Assembly: GCA_014236755.1 (NCBI GenBank)
Contig: JACCKY010000003.1
Coordinates: forward strand, 1-64,000
Direction: 5' to 3'
Length of the DNA: 64,000 bases
Origin: Candidatus Petromonas tenebris
GTDB lineage: Bacteria > Bacillota > Clostridia > Peptostreptococcales > Caminicellaceae
Position 1 is the first letter of the stretch, and every line of letters begins with the position of its first letter. Below, in pieces: positions 9,260 to 17,865 of the stretch. A program made the translations under genes and the position numbers. The notes under the pieces were generated by a model. That model saw nothing but the letters and a program-made list of their open reading frames with translations, searched no databases and was not told where the DNA came from.

Positions 9260-10681
9260 TTATGCTGCAATTTTTTCTGCCTCAGCATTTGTATCTTTCT
9301 TAACTTTTATTAAGAAAAGTCCTAGTAAACTTACTGCTATAACAACTCCTACAGAATTTGATAATCCAGCTGCAAGTTTAAATCCTTCTTTAGCCTGCAG
9401 TATATAAGCGGTCGTAACACCTGTCATAAATGTAGCAGGTACTGTACAAATCCAGTGCAGTTTGCCTTTTTGAGCCAAGTAAGCTGCAGAAGCCCAAAGC
9501 ACTATCATTGCAAGGGTCTGATTTGACCATGAGAAGTATCTCCATACTATACCGAAATCTATCATTGTAAGTGCTATCCCCACTGCAAAGAGTGGTATTG
9601 CTATATAGAATCTGTTTAGAGTCTTGCTCTGATTAAAGTTTAGCGCATCAGCAATAACTAGTCTCGCACTTCTAAATGCAGTATCTCCAGACGTTATAGG
9701 GCATGCAACTACTCCAAGTAGTGCAAGTACTCCACCTACAGTTCCAAGAATTGTAGTGGAAATTTCATTTACAACTACTGCCGGTCCACCATTTCCAAGT
9801 GTTGCTGCAAGTCCTTCAGTTCCTCCAAAGAATGCCATGGAAGCTGCAGCCCATATCATCGCTATTATACCTTCTGCTATCATTGAACCATAGAATATTC
9901 TTCTACCTTCACTTTCTTTCCTAACACATCTTGCCATAAGTGGAGACTGAGTAGCATGGAAACCTGATATTGCTCCACAAGCTATAGTTATAAATAAAAA
10001 TGGAAATATAGATGTTCCCTTTGGATGAAGATTAGCTAAAGTCAGCTCGGGTATAGTGTATCCTTTTATTATTATTCCAGCCCCTATACCAACTGCCATT
10101 ATAAGCAGCGATGCTCCAAATAAGGGGTAAATTTTACCTATAAGCTTATCCACTGGAAGTACTGTTGCCAATAAGTAATAAGCTATTATAATTCCAATCC
10201 ATATCTTAGAATTAAGTCCAGTTAGATTGCTTAAAAGACCTGCCGGTCCCATGACAAATACTACACCTACTAAAACTAAAAGCACAACACTGAAAACTCT
10301 CATAACTGCCTTGACCTTATCTCCTAAGTATATACCAACTATTTCTGATACACTCATACCTTTATGCCTGATTGAGAGCATTCCTGAAAAATAATCGTGT
10401 ACCGCTCCTGCAAATATACATCCCAAAACTATCCATAAAAATGCCGCTGGACCCCATAATGCTCCTGCTATAGCTCCAAATATTGGCCCTAAGCCAGCTA
10501 TATTCAAAAATTGAATCAGGAAAATTCTCGGCCAACTCATAGGAATATAATCAACACCGTCTTCCATTGCCACAGCTGGAGTTTTATTGGAATCTGATAT
10601 TCCGAAAACCTTTTCCACAAACTTGCCATAAAGGAAATAACCTACAATTAAAATTGCAATAGAAGTTAAAAAGCTAATCAT
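9260..10681 (-). CDS. cstA: CstA-family transporter, probable pyruvate (or peptide) importer
   Basis: This 473-residue integral membrane protein has many helices. The N-terminal half carries the CstA hallmark segments (IAGLGPIFGAIAGALWGPAA and MSVSEIVGIYLGD). Later, ISGFHATQSPLMARC and SGDTAFRSARLVIAD are conserved family blocks. It is shorter than the roughly 700-residue enterobacterial CstA/BtsT, as is common in Clostridia. CstA-family proteins import pyruvate and sometimes peptides. Upstream lie a LytT-like regulator, a LytS-like kinase and pyruvate:ferredoxin oxidoreductase, all on the same strand, which supports pyruvate. It is separated from the regulator gene by a terminator, so it has its own promoter region, with a direct repeat at 10749-10784. 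Confidence 0.88.
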   Translation of the reverse strand: MISFLTSIAILIVGYFLYGKFVEKVFGISDSNKTPAVAMEDGVDYIPMSWPRIFLIQFLNIAGLGPIFGAIAGALWGPAAFLWIVLGCIFAGAVHDYFSGMLSIRHKGMSVSEIVGIYLGDKVKAVMRVFSVVLLVLVGVVFVMGPAGLLSNLTGLNSKIWIGIIIAYYLLATVLPVDKLIGKIYPLFGASLLIMAVGIGAGIIIKGYTIPELTLANLHPKGTSIFPFLFITIACGAISGFHATQSPLMARCVRKESEGRRIFYGSMIAEGIIAMIWAAASMAFFGGTEGLAATLGNGGPAVVVNEISTTILGTVGGVLALLGVVACPITSGDTAFRSARLVIADALNFNQSKTLNRFYIAIPLFAVGIALTMIDFGIVWRYFSWSNQTLAMIVLWASAAYLAQKGKLHWICTVPATFMTGVTTAYILQAKEGFKLAAGLSNSVGVVIAVSLLGLFLIKVKKDTNAEAEKIAA

Positions 10682-10714
10682 ATTAGTCCTCCTCTTTAGT
10701 TTTATTTACTAATA

Positions 10715-10744
10715 ATTATATGTTAAATACAAACCGATTAACTA
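10715..10744 (-). promoter_or_regulatory. Candidate cstA promoter with poor -35
   Basis: On the minus strand a TATAAT lies at 10720-10715, about 34 bases before the cstA ATG. The sequence 18 bases further upstream (AGTTAA) is a poor -35 match, as expected if transcription needs an activator bound at the direct repeat just beyond it. Confidence 0.5.
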
Positions 10745-10748
10745 TTTC

Positions 10749-10784
10749 ATTCAAAAAATGCAAGTTTTTATTCATAAAGTGCAA
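10749..10784 (-). promoter_or_regulatory. Direct repeat, candidate LytTR-type operator for cstA
   Basis: Two 15-base units, ATTCAAAAAATGCAA at 10749 and ATTCATAAAGTGCAA at 10770, match at 13 positions and are spaced exactly 21 bases, two helical turns. LytTR-domain activators bind tandem direct repeats upstream of the -35 element. The pair ends a few bases from the candidate cstA -35 and the adjacent gene encodes a LytTR regulator. The assignment is inferred from this layout. Confidence 0.6.
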
Positions 10785-10811
10785 AAAAAATAACACGAAA
10801 TTCATTTCGTG
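10783..10811 (-). terminator. Terminator of the lytS/lytT-like pair
   Basis: On the minus strand CACGAAA TGAA TTTCGTG (10811-10794) is followed by TTATTTTTTTT. It lies 14 bases after the regulator's stop and separates it from cstA. Confidence 0.85.
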
Positions 10812-10824
10812 CCATCAAAATATT

Positions 10825-11550
10825 TTATATTCTCATCATTTTTCTAAACTTTTTAACGTTACTTCTACTAACGGGTATCTCTACCTCCAGATCCTTAAGT
10901 TTCACATTATAGGTATTATTAAACCAGGGAATTATTTCTTCAACCTTATCTATATTTATTATATAGGATCTATGACTTCTAAAAAATCTCTCCTGGGGAA
11001 GCTCCTTTAAAAAGCTGGTGATATTCATATTGGCTACATACTCTCCATCCTCAGTATAAACAAGGGTTTCCCGCTCTTTCGTTTCACAGTAGTATATATC
11101 ATTTACATTTACAACTATCATTTTTCCATCTTTCCAAAGAGTAATTTTACTTTTTACTACTCCATTGTTTTCCCTTTTCTCCTGTTTTTCATTAAACTTT
11201 TTTTCAAGTCTTTTTAATGTATTTATTATTCTATCCTCGGAGTAGGGTTTTAATATATAATCAACAGCCTGTATTTCAAAGGCCTCTAGAGCATATTCCT
11301 TGTAGGCCGTTATAAATACTATATCGGGCTTATCTTCAAATTTATTTATTATCTTTCCCAGAGACATTCCGTCCAGATTTGGTATGTTTATATCTAAAAA
11401 AATTAAGTCTACCTTGTTATTTTCCAAAAACTTCAAAGCCTTCAGCGAATCATCAAATTCCTCTGTTATTTCAATAGAGCTATAGTTATTTATAAAGTAT
11501 TTTAATTCTTCTCTTGCCGGATATTCGTCTTCAACTATTATACATCTCAA
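10825..11550 (-). CDS. LytTR-family response regulator (LytT/BtsR-like)
   Basis: This response regulator of about 241 residues has an N-terminal receiver domain (CIIVEDEYPAREELKYF; phospho-acceptor Asp in DLIFLDINIP; Lys in YILKPYSED) and a C-terminal LytTR DNA-binding domain (VNVNDIYYCETKERETLVY; FFRSHRSYIINIDKV). I place the start at the TTG at 11550: AAAGGAGTGG ends eight bases upstream, and the alternative at 11586 would lie inside the kinase gene. It pairs with the LytS-like kinase immediately upstream. In the E. coli Bts and B. subtilis LytST systems such pairs respond to pyruvate and switch on a pyruvate carrier, so cstA next door is the likely target. Confidence 0.92.
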   Translation of the reverse strand: MRCIIVEDEYPAREELKYFINNYSSIEITEEFDDSLKALKFLENNKVDLIFLDINIPNLDGMSLGKIINKFEDKPDIVFITAYKEYALEAFEIQAVDYILKPYSEDRIINTLKRLEKKFNEKQEKRENNGVVKSKITLWKDGKMIVVNVNDIYYCETKERETLVYTEDGEYVANMNITSFLKELPQERFFRSHRSYIINIDKVEEIIPWFNNTYNVKLKDLEVEIPVSRSNVKKFRKMMRI

Positions 11551-11563
11551 AATATCCACTCCT

Positions 11564-13246
11564 TTATTTTTTGTTATAAACCTCAAAACTTATTCTAGTT
11601 CCCTTGGTAAGCCTCTTTATGTCAAGTCCCTTTCCATAGAGTATTTTTAATCTGTTATGGACATTTGCTAGGCCTATTTTATTTCCTTTAACCGTACCCT
11701 TATATATGGAGATAATAACCTCAGGGTCAATTCCTATACCATCATCTTCTATAGTAATTTGGGCTGTTCCCCCTCCATTATCCTTTTTTATGCTTACCTT
11801 TACAGTACCTCCATCTCCATCCTTTAAAATTCCATGTCTTATGGAGTTTTCAACCAGGGGTTGGATTATAAGGCTTGGTATCTTAATATCTATATCCTCA
11901 TCCACATCATATATAACATTTAATTTTTCTCCATATCTTGCCTGCTCTATCTTTACATATGCCTTTACCTGATTGAGCTCACTTTCTATATTTACAAGTT
12001 CGTCTCCTTTTTCTAAATTATATCTCAAATAGGTGGAAAGGTCTATTATAAGGTCTCTAGCCTTATTAGGATCTATTCTCACAAAGGAAACTATTGTATT
12101 AAGGGCATTAAATAAGAAGTGAGGATTTATCTGAGCCTGTAAGGCCTTTATCTCGGCTTTACTTGCCATGTCTTTTATTTTTTCAAGCTTACTTATTTCC
12201 AGCTGGGTCGATATAAGATGAGATAATCCCTCTGCCAGTATTTTGTCCCTATAGGTCACTGCATTTTCTCTCTCATAATATATTTTTAACGTCCCCACTA
12301 CCTTATCCTTTTCTTTTAGGGGAACTATTACTGCAGACTTTAGAGGGTAATTATGTTCAAGACAGTTTATTTCCGATGAATCGTTTAAAATATAAACCTT
12401 GCCTTCATTTATAACTTTTTCAGTAGCTCCAGTCATTATACCTTTTCCATTTATGATCTGATCTTCTCCAGACCCTACGTGGGCTAAAACATGATTTGTG
12501 TTGGTTATGGAAACAGCATCGGCTTCAACGGAATCCTTTATGATCTCGCATATTTTATGCATAGATTCCTTGGTTTCTTCTCTAAAATAAGGTAGAGTAT
12601 CATTTGCAATCTCTAGGGCCAGTTTCGCCTGTCTTGCAGCTATTTCTTCCTTTACCTCAAATATATTTTCCGTTATGATTATGACAATTGCTATACCGAT
12701 TCCATTTACCAAGACCATGGGAATATAGATTTCTTTGACTATTGATAGAGCTACATAAAAGGGCTTTGACATCAATAGAATCAAACCCATACTAAGATTT
12801 TCCACCACTATTCCGCCTATCAGACCATAAAACCATCTGTTATTTCTATCGGATTTTTTGTATATTCCCCCCGAAATATACCCTCCAAAAAATGTAGCTA
12901 TGGCACAGGGGATTGCCGTGATACCTCCTATATCTATTGCAATGCGGTGAATGCCTGCTATCAGGCCTGAAATGATTCCTACCAAAGGTCCTCCTAAAAT
13001 CCCTCCTACTATGACTCCTATGTTCCTCGTATTGGCTATTGCGCCCCTTACATCTATACCTATATAAGTGCCAAGGATTCCAAAACCTCCAAATAATATA
13101 GAAAGTATTATAAGTTCTCCTGTATTAATTTTTGTCTTTCTAATAATTTTCTTAAATGTTTTCAGTCTTGATATAAAAAATGCTATTACGATAACGTATC
13201 CTAGATGGTTTACAAGCTGTTTAAATAGAGTTATCAAGTTTATCAT
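11564..13246 (-). CDS. LytS-type sensor histidine kinase
   Basis: This kinase has an N-terminal 5TM-5TMR_LYT membrane sensor (repeated glycine-rich segments such as IGVIVGGILGGPLVGIISGL), a GAF domain in the middle (ILNDSSEINCLEHNYPLKSA), the phospho-acceptor helix AQINPHFLFNALNTIVSF, and an ATPase domain (IIQPLVENSIRHG, DDGIGI, GNKIGLANVHNRL). The frame is open to 13357, but that extension would translate the terminator of the preceding nifJ gene. I therefore prefer the ATG at 13246 (or the TTG at 13237, nine bases after GGAG). The N-terminus then matches LytS relatives. Its sensory domain type binds pyruvate in characterised relatives. Confidence 0.9.
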   Translation of the reverse strand: MINLITLFKQLVNHLGYVIVIAFFISRLKTFKKIIRKTKINTGELIILSILFGGFGILGTYIGIDVRGAIANTRNIGVIVGGILGGPLVGIISGLIAGIHRIAIDIGGITAIPCAIATFFGGYISGGIYKKSDRNNRWFYGLIGGIVVENLSMGLILLMSKPFYVALSIVKEIYIPMVLVNGIGIAIVIIITENIFEVKEEIAARQAKLALEIANDTLPYFREETKESMHKICEIIKDSVEADAVSITNTNHVLAHVGSGEDQIINGKGIMTGATEKVINEGKVYILNDSSEINCLEHNYPLKSAVIVPLKEKDKVVGTLKIYYERENAVTYRDKILAEGLSHLISTQLEISKLEKIKDMASKAEIKALQAQINPHFLFNALNTIVSFVRIDPNKARDLIIDLSTYLRYNLEKGDELVNIESELNQVKAYVKIEQARYGEKLNVIYDVDEDIDIKIPSLIIQPLVENSIRHGILKDGDGGTVKVSIKKDNGGGTAQITIEDDGIGIDPEVIISIYKGTVKGNKIGLANVHNRLKILYGKGLDIKRLTKGTRISFEVYNKK

Positions 13247-13313
13247 CTCCAGATTTAAAAAATCATAAACAATTCTATCAGAAAAGTATAAAATTAAAAA
13301 GCCTGTTTTTTTA

Positions 13314-13343
13314 CATTTTAAAAGAGAGGCCCTGAGCCTCTCT
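13314..13343 (-). terminator. Terminator of nifJ
   Basis: On the minus strand an eight-base perfect stem AGAGAGGC / GCCTCTCT is followed by TTTTAAAATG. It starts 14 bases after the nifJ stop codon. The short T tail suggests partial read-through into the sensor kinase gene. Confidence 0.7.
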
Positions 13344-13356
13344 ATAAAATACTTCA

Positions 13357-16300
13357 TTAACTGTACTGCATCTCTGCTAATCTCTTATAGGTTTGATATT
13401 TATCTTTGGCATCAGCCTCAGCCTTTGCAAATAGTTCCTCTGCAATATCAGGAAATGTATTTTTGATCTGAGCAAAACGAATTTCACTTAATAGAAAATC
13501 TCTAAAAGATTCTTTAGGTGCATTAGAGTCTAATATAAATGGATTTTTGCCCTGCTTTTTAAGCTCAGGATTGTATCTGTAAAGATGCCAGTATCCTGAT
13601 TCTACAGCTCTTTTCTCTTGAGCTACAGAGGTACCCATGCCATGCTTTATACCATGACTTACACACGGAGCATAGGCTATGATAAGGGACGGTCCTTTAT
13701 ATGATTCTGCTTCGGTAATGGCCTTTATAGTTTGATTCATATTTGCTCCAAAGGAAACCTGGGCTACATATACGTACCCATAGCTCATTGCCATCATACC
13801 AAGGTCTTTTTTGCGAATCTTTTTACCAGATGCTGCGAACTTCGCTGCTGCAGCCGTTGGTGTAGCTTTTGAAGATTGTCCTCCTGTATTGGAGTATACT
13901 TCCGTATCCATAACCAGTATGTTTACATCTTCTCCAGAAGCCAATACATGATCTAATCCGCCATATCCTATATCATAGGCCCAACCGTCACCACCTATAA
14001 TCCATTGAGATTGTTTAATCAAATAATCCTTTTTCTCTAAAATTTCCTGAATTATCCTGTTATTTTTATATTTGGAGTCACTTATTATTGATAGCAGCTT
14101 TCCTGTTGCCTTCTTTGAACCTTCACCGTCATACATATTGTCTATCCATTCTTGGAAAGCACCTTTTACATTATCCTCCAAATCAGAATTTATCCCCTCC
14201 TTCATTATATTGCGAAGTCTTTCTCTAATATGTTTAGATGCCAAGTATATACCATATCCATACTCGGCATTATCTTCAAATAACGAATTTGCCCACGCCG
14301 GTCCACGACCTTCACGATTTGTAGTGTAAGGAATTGATGGTGCACTGCCTCCCCATATCGATGAGCATCCAGTTGCATTTGCAATAACCATCCTATCTCC
14401 ATACAACTGTGTAGCCAACTTAACATAAGCCGTCTCTCCGCATCCTGCACAGGCTCCATGGAATTCCAACAGAGGCATAGCAAACTGGCTTCCTTTAAGG
14501 GAGTATTTATTCATCAAATCATCTCTGTACGGCAAGTTTTTAGCTGCATATTCCCAGTTCTCAACCTGTCTTGGTATCTCTTCCTCGGCATTTACCATAA
14601 CTAGAGCTTTACCCGGTGCCGGGCATATATCGGCACAATTACTGCATCCTGTACAATCTAGTGGACTAACTTGAATACGATATTCATATCCTTCAAGCCC
14701 CTTACCTATAGCCTTCTTGGTTTCAAAGGTATCAGGAGCATTTCCCTTTTCTTCTTCATTCAGTAAAAATGGTCTTATTACCGCATGGGGACAGATAAGA
14801 GAACATTGGTTACATTGAATACACTTATCTGTCTGCCACTCTGGTACCATCACAGCTATGCCACGTTTTTCATAGGCTGTTGTGCCAAGGGGAAAAGTTC
14901 CATCTTCCATACCTTTAAAGGCACTTACGGGAAGCTCATCACCTTCATGTCTTGCCATGGGTCTTTGAATATTTTTAACAAAGTCTGATTCATCTTTAAC
15001 ATATATATCTTCCTGAAGTGCATCCTCTGCATTGGCCCATGATTCAGGCACACTGACCTTTTTTAGTCCTTCTATTCCTCTATCTACTGCCTTATAGTTC
15101 ATTTGAACAATCTTTTCGCCTTTTTTACCGTATGTCTTATCAATAGATTCCTTAAGATATTTTACAGCATCTTCTATAGGAATAACCTTAGCCAACTTAA
15201 AGAAAGCAGACTGCATGATCATATTTATTCTTCCACCAAGTCCTATATCCTGTGCGATACCTATAGCATCTATAATATAGAAGTTTATATCGTTATTGGC
15301 GATATATCTCTTAATTGCAGCGGGAAGCTTTTCATCCAGTTCATCCTCACTCCATGGACAGTTGAGAACAAATGTGCCTCCCTTTTTTAATCCTTTTAAT
15401 AGATCATAGTGGTATACGTAGGATTTGTTATGACATGCCACATAGTCCGCATTATATACTAAATAAGCGGATTTAATAGGCTCTTTACCAAACCTTAAAT
15501 GGGAAACTGTAGTTCCGCCAGACTTTTTACTGTCATAGGAGAAATAACCCTGAGCATACATATCTGTATTGTCTCCTATGATCTTGATAGCCATCTTGTT
15601 TGCCCCAACTGTACCATCGGAACCTAGTCCCCAGAATTTACATCTGATGGTTCCCTCCGGTGTAGTTTCCACCATTTCTTCTTCTGGAAGTGATGTACCA
15701 GTTACATCATCTACTATACCAATTGTAAAATGATCCTTTGGTTCATATTTTTTAAGGTTATTAAATACTGCTATAAACTGTGAAGGTCTAGTATCCTTGG
15801 AACCGAGTCCGTATCTTCCGCCAACAATAAATGGACCCTCCTTCTTACCATGGAATATACTTTTTACGTCTTCACATAATGGTTCACCTACTGCACCCGG
15901 TTCCTTTGTTCTGTCAAGCACTGCTATTCTCTTAACCGTTTTAGGAAGTACATCTAGGAAATATTTTTCTGAGAAGGGTCTATATAGATGGACATTTACA
16001 AGGCCCACCTTTTCCCCTTTACTCATCAAATAGTCCACTACCTCTTCTATTACGGCACATGCTGAACCCATAGCTACTATTACATTTTCAGCATCCTTTG
16101 CACCGTAATAATTAAAAGGTTTATACTCTCTTCTAGTTAAATCACTAATTTTTTTCATATAGTAAGCAACGATATCCGGCACTTTCTCAAAGAAAGGATT
16201 TGCCGCTTCTCTATTTTGGAAATAAATATCAGGGTTTTGAGCAGTTCCTCTAAGCACTGGACGATTTGGGTTAAGGGAGTTATTTCTAAAAGCCTTTACT

Positions 16301-16896
16301 CCTTGATAATCTAGTAGTTTATCAAAATCTTCATAATCTATTACTTCAATTTTTTGCACTTCATGGGAATTTCTAAATCCATCAAAAAAGTGTAAAAAAG
16401 GGACTCTGGCTTTTATTGCTGCAAGATGTGCAACTCCCGCTAGATCCATTATTTCCTGAACGCTGCTTGATGCAAGTAGTGCAAAACCAGTTTGCCTTGT
16501 TGCCATAACATCCTGATGATCACCAAATATTGATAATGCCTGGGCTGCAATGGCTCTGGCACTTACATGGAATACGCCGGGTAATAGTTCTCCAGATATT
16601 TTATACATATTAGGTACCATCAAGAGTAGACCTTGAGAAGCAGTGTAGGTTGTAGTCAGAGCTCCTCCCTGTAAAGAACCATGCATAGCTCCTGCAGCTC
16701 CTGCTTCCGACTGCATTTCTACAACCTTTACAGGCTGTCCAAATAGATTCTTCTTCCCATTTGCCGACCATAGGTCTACAAGCTCGGCCATAGGAGAAGA
16801 CGGAGTAATTGGGTAAATTGCTGCAACTTCTGTAAATGCATATGATACATATGCAGCAGCTTCATTTCCATCCATTGTCTTCATCTTCTTTGTCAT
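13357..16896 (-). CDS. nifJ: Pyruvate:ferredoxin (flavodoxin) oxidoreductase
   Basis: This is a full-length 1179-residue single-chain enzyme that converts pyruvate and CoA to acetyl-CoA, CO2 and reduced ferredoxin. Domain order is normal: domain I with AIYPITPSSPMAELVD near residue 33, a CoA-binding/transketolase C-type region, the bacterial insert, a two-cluster ferredoxin domain (CIQCNQCSLICPH near 695 and CTGCSNCADICP near 755), the proximal cluster motif CAGCGETAYVK near 820, and the thiamine diphosphate domain (GGDGWAYDIGYGG near 970; TEVYSNTGGQSSK). It is central to fermentation in anaerobes. The neighbouring pyruvate-type sensor pair and cstA suggest coordinated control of pyruvate uptake and use. 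Confidence 0.98.
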   Translation of the reverse strand: MTKKMKTMDGNEAAAYVSYAFTEVAAIYPITPSSPMAELVDLWSANGKKNLFGQPVKVVEMQSEAGAAGAMHGSLQGGALTTTYTASQGLLLMVPNMYKISGELLPGVFHVSARAIAAQALSIFGDHQDVMATRQTGFALLASSSVQEIMDLAGVAHLAAIKARVPFLHFFDGFRNSHEVQKIEVIDYEDFDKLLDYQGVKAFRNNSLNPNRPVLRGTAQNPDIYFQNREAANPFFEKVPDIVAYYMKKISDLTRREYKPFNYYGAKDAENVIVAMGSACAVIEEVVDYLMSKGEKVGLVNVHLYRPFSEKYFLDVLPKTVKRIAVLDRTKEPGAVGEPLCEDVKSIFHGKKEGPFIVGGRYGLGSKDTRPSQFIAVFNNLKKYEPKDHFTIGIVDDVTGTSLPEEEMVETTPEGTIRCKFWGLGSDGTVGANKMAIKIIGDNTDMYAQGYFSYDSKKSGGTTVSHLRFGKEPIKSAYLVYNADYVACHNKSYVYHYDLLKGLKKGGTFVLNCPWSEDELDEKLPAAIKRYIANNDINFYIIDAIGIAQDIGLGGRINMIMQSAFFKLAKVIPIEDAVKYLKESIDKTYGKKGEKIVQMNYKAVDRGIEGLKKVSVPESWANAEDALQEDIYVKDESDFVKNIQRPMARHEGDELPVSAFKGMEDGTFPLGTTAYEKRGIAVMVPEWQTDKCIQCNQCSLICPHAVIRPFLLNEEEKGNAPDTFETKKAIGKGLEGYEYRIQVSPLDCTGCSNCADICPAPGKALVMVNAEEEIPRQVENWEYAAKNLPYRDDLMNKYSLKGSQFAMPLLEFHGACAGCGETAYVKLATQLYGDRMVIANATGCSSIWGGSAPSIPYTTNREGRGPAWANSLFEDNAEYGYGIYLASKHIRERLRNIMKEGINSDLEDNVKGAFQEWIDNMYDGEGSKKATGKLLSIISDSKYKNNRIIQEILEKKDYLIKQSQWIIGGDGWAYDIGYGGLDHVLASGEDVNILVMDTEVYSNTGGQSSKATPTAAAAKFAASGKKIRKKDLGMMAMSYGYVYVAQVSFGANMNQTIKAITEAESYKGPSLIIAYAPCVSHGIKHGMGTSVAQEKRAVESGYWHLYRYNPELKKQGKNPFILDSNAPKESFRDFLLSEIRFAQIKNTFPDIAEELFAKAEADAKDKYQTYKRLAEMQYS

Positions 16897-17002
16897 ATAT
16901 TCCCCTCCATATTATAGTATTTTTTCTTTTAATAGTTATTGTTGCCAATGTTGGTCTTATCATACAATTATTAGTATTGTACGATTTAAAATAATCATAC
17001 AT

Positions 17003-17031
17003 AAAAAAAAAAAATCAGCTATGCTGATTTT
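17003..17031 (-). terminator. Terminator of the CmpB-like gene
   Basis: On the minus strand AAAATCAGC ATA GCTGATTTT is followed by a run of twelve Ts, ideal rho-independent structure. It overlaps the last codons of the gene ending at 17030. Confidence 0.9.
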
Positions 17032-17443
17032 AAATTTTAATTATATCATCTATCTTTCTTAGTCCATCATGAACCTTTTCAAATAAAAGTCCAGCTAAAA
17101 ACCATACTGGTCCATAGTCCAGCCTGATAAGTCCATTTACGGAAAAAAGGTTTCCACTGTAATCCCATGGACACACTCCTAATATCTGTCTAAGGAGCCA
17201 TCCTGTAGAATACTCCATTGTAAATATGAATACGGTATATATTCCTCCCCTCAATATAGTCGGCCAGTACCTTATCTTGTCATGGATAGGCTCCATTAAA
17301 ACCGCTAGGCCGTATATGAAGAACATCCACATATATGTATGCCCAGTGAGCTTTACATCACCGCTAAACATAGCACCAAGTCCCGTCCAAAATATCTCTA
17401 TGCACCATCCTAAAAGTCCGTATATTATAAATCTTCTACTCAT
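17030..17443 (-). CDS. Putative ABC-transporter permease, PF06541 (CmpB)-like membrane protein
   Basis: This 137-residue protein has four predicted membrane segments. The block CPWDYSGNLFSVNGLIRLDY followed by GPVWFLAGLLFE is the conserved core of the PF06541 family, annotated as 'putative ABC transporter type IV/permease' in Firmicutes but never tied to a known ATPase. The start context is ordinary. No ATPase or binding protein is adjacent. The function is unknown; the family name reflects homology rather than a demonstrated activity. Confidence 0.8.
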   Translation of the reverse strand: MSRRFIIYGLLGWCIEIFWTGLGAMFSGDVKLTGHTYMWMFFIYGLAVLMEPIHDKIRYWPTILRGGIYTVFIFTMEYSTGWLLRQILGVCPWDYSGNLFSVNGLIRLDYGPVWFLAGLLFEKVHDGLRKIDDIIKI

Positions 17444-17475
17444 ATTATTATTTTTTACAAATTTTCTTTTAAATA

Positions 17476-17503
17476 TTATAAAGGAGCAAAAAAATTCTGC
17501 TCC
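17476..17503 (-). terminator. Possible terminator downstream of the larE remnant
   Basis: On the minus strand GGAGCAGAATTTTTTTGCTCC is followed by TTTATAAT. It lies about 60 bases after the stop of the remnant. Confidence 0.4.
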
Positions 17504-17560
17504 CTACCTACTGAACTAAGTTTCACTTAATGCACCAGCCCCCGCTGGTACATCTATTCT

Positions 17561-17815
17561 TTACTTTCCAATGGCAGCATTAAAGCTTCCTGTTCTATAG
17601 CCTTCCATGTCTAGAGTTATATACTTAAACCCAAACTCTTTAAGCTTATGGGAGATAGCGTCCAAAATATCCTCATTAAACAGCTTATTTCTATCTCCCC
17701 TATCCACCTCAATTCTAGCCAGATCTCCATAGCATCTAACTCTAACCGCTCTAAATCCTATTTCCCACTTTGGTATGTAGGGCGACGCTATGATTACCGC
17801 TTTGCCACTTAACAT
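17561..17815 (-). pseudogene. C-terminal fragment of LarE-like sulfur transferase
   Basis: The 84-residue frame ends with RVRCYGDLARIEVDRG and KYITLDMEGYRTGSFN, which I recognise as the C-terminal end of LarE, the PP-loop enzyme that makes the nickel-pincer cofactor of lactate racemase. The N-terminal ATP-binding PP-loop, about 190 residues in LarE, is missing. A stop codon directly precedes the ATG and typA ends only 50 bases upstream, so no room exists for the rest. No larB or larC is nearby. I read it as a remnant of a deleted gene rather than a working small protein. Confidence 0.75.
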
Positions 17816-17865
17816 TTAAGATACATCAAACCTATACAATAATCAATCCTTTATAAGAACAAAGC

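Noticed and set aside
13247-13357. 37-codon N-terminal extension of the LytS-like kinase
   Set aside because: It would translate the nifJ terminator hairpin and lacks a ribosome site.
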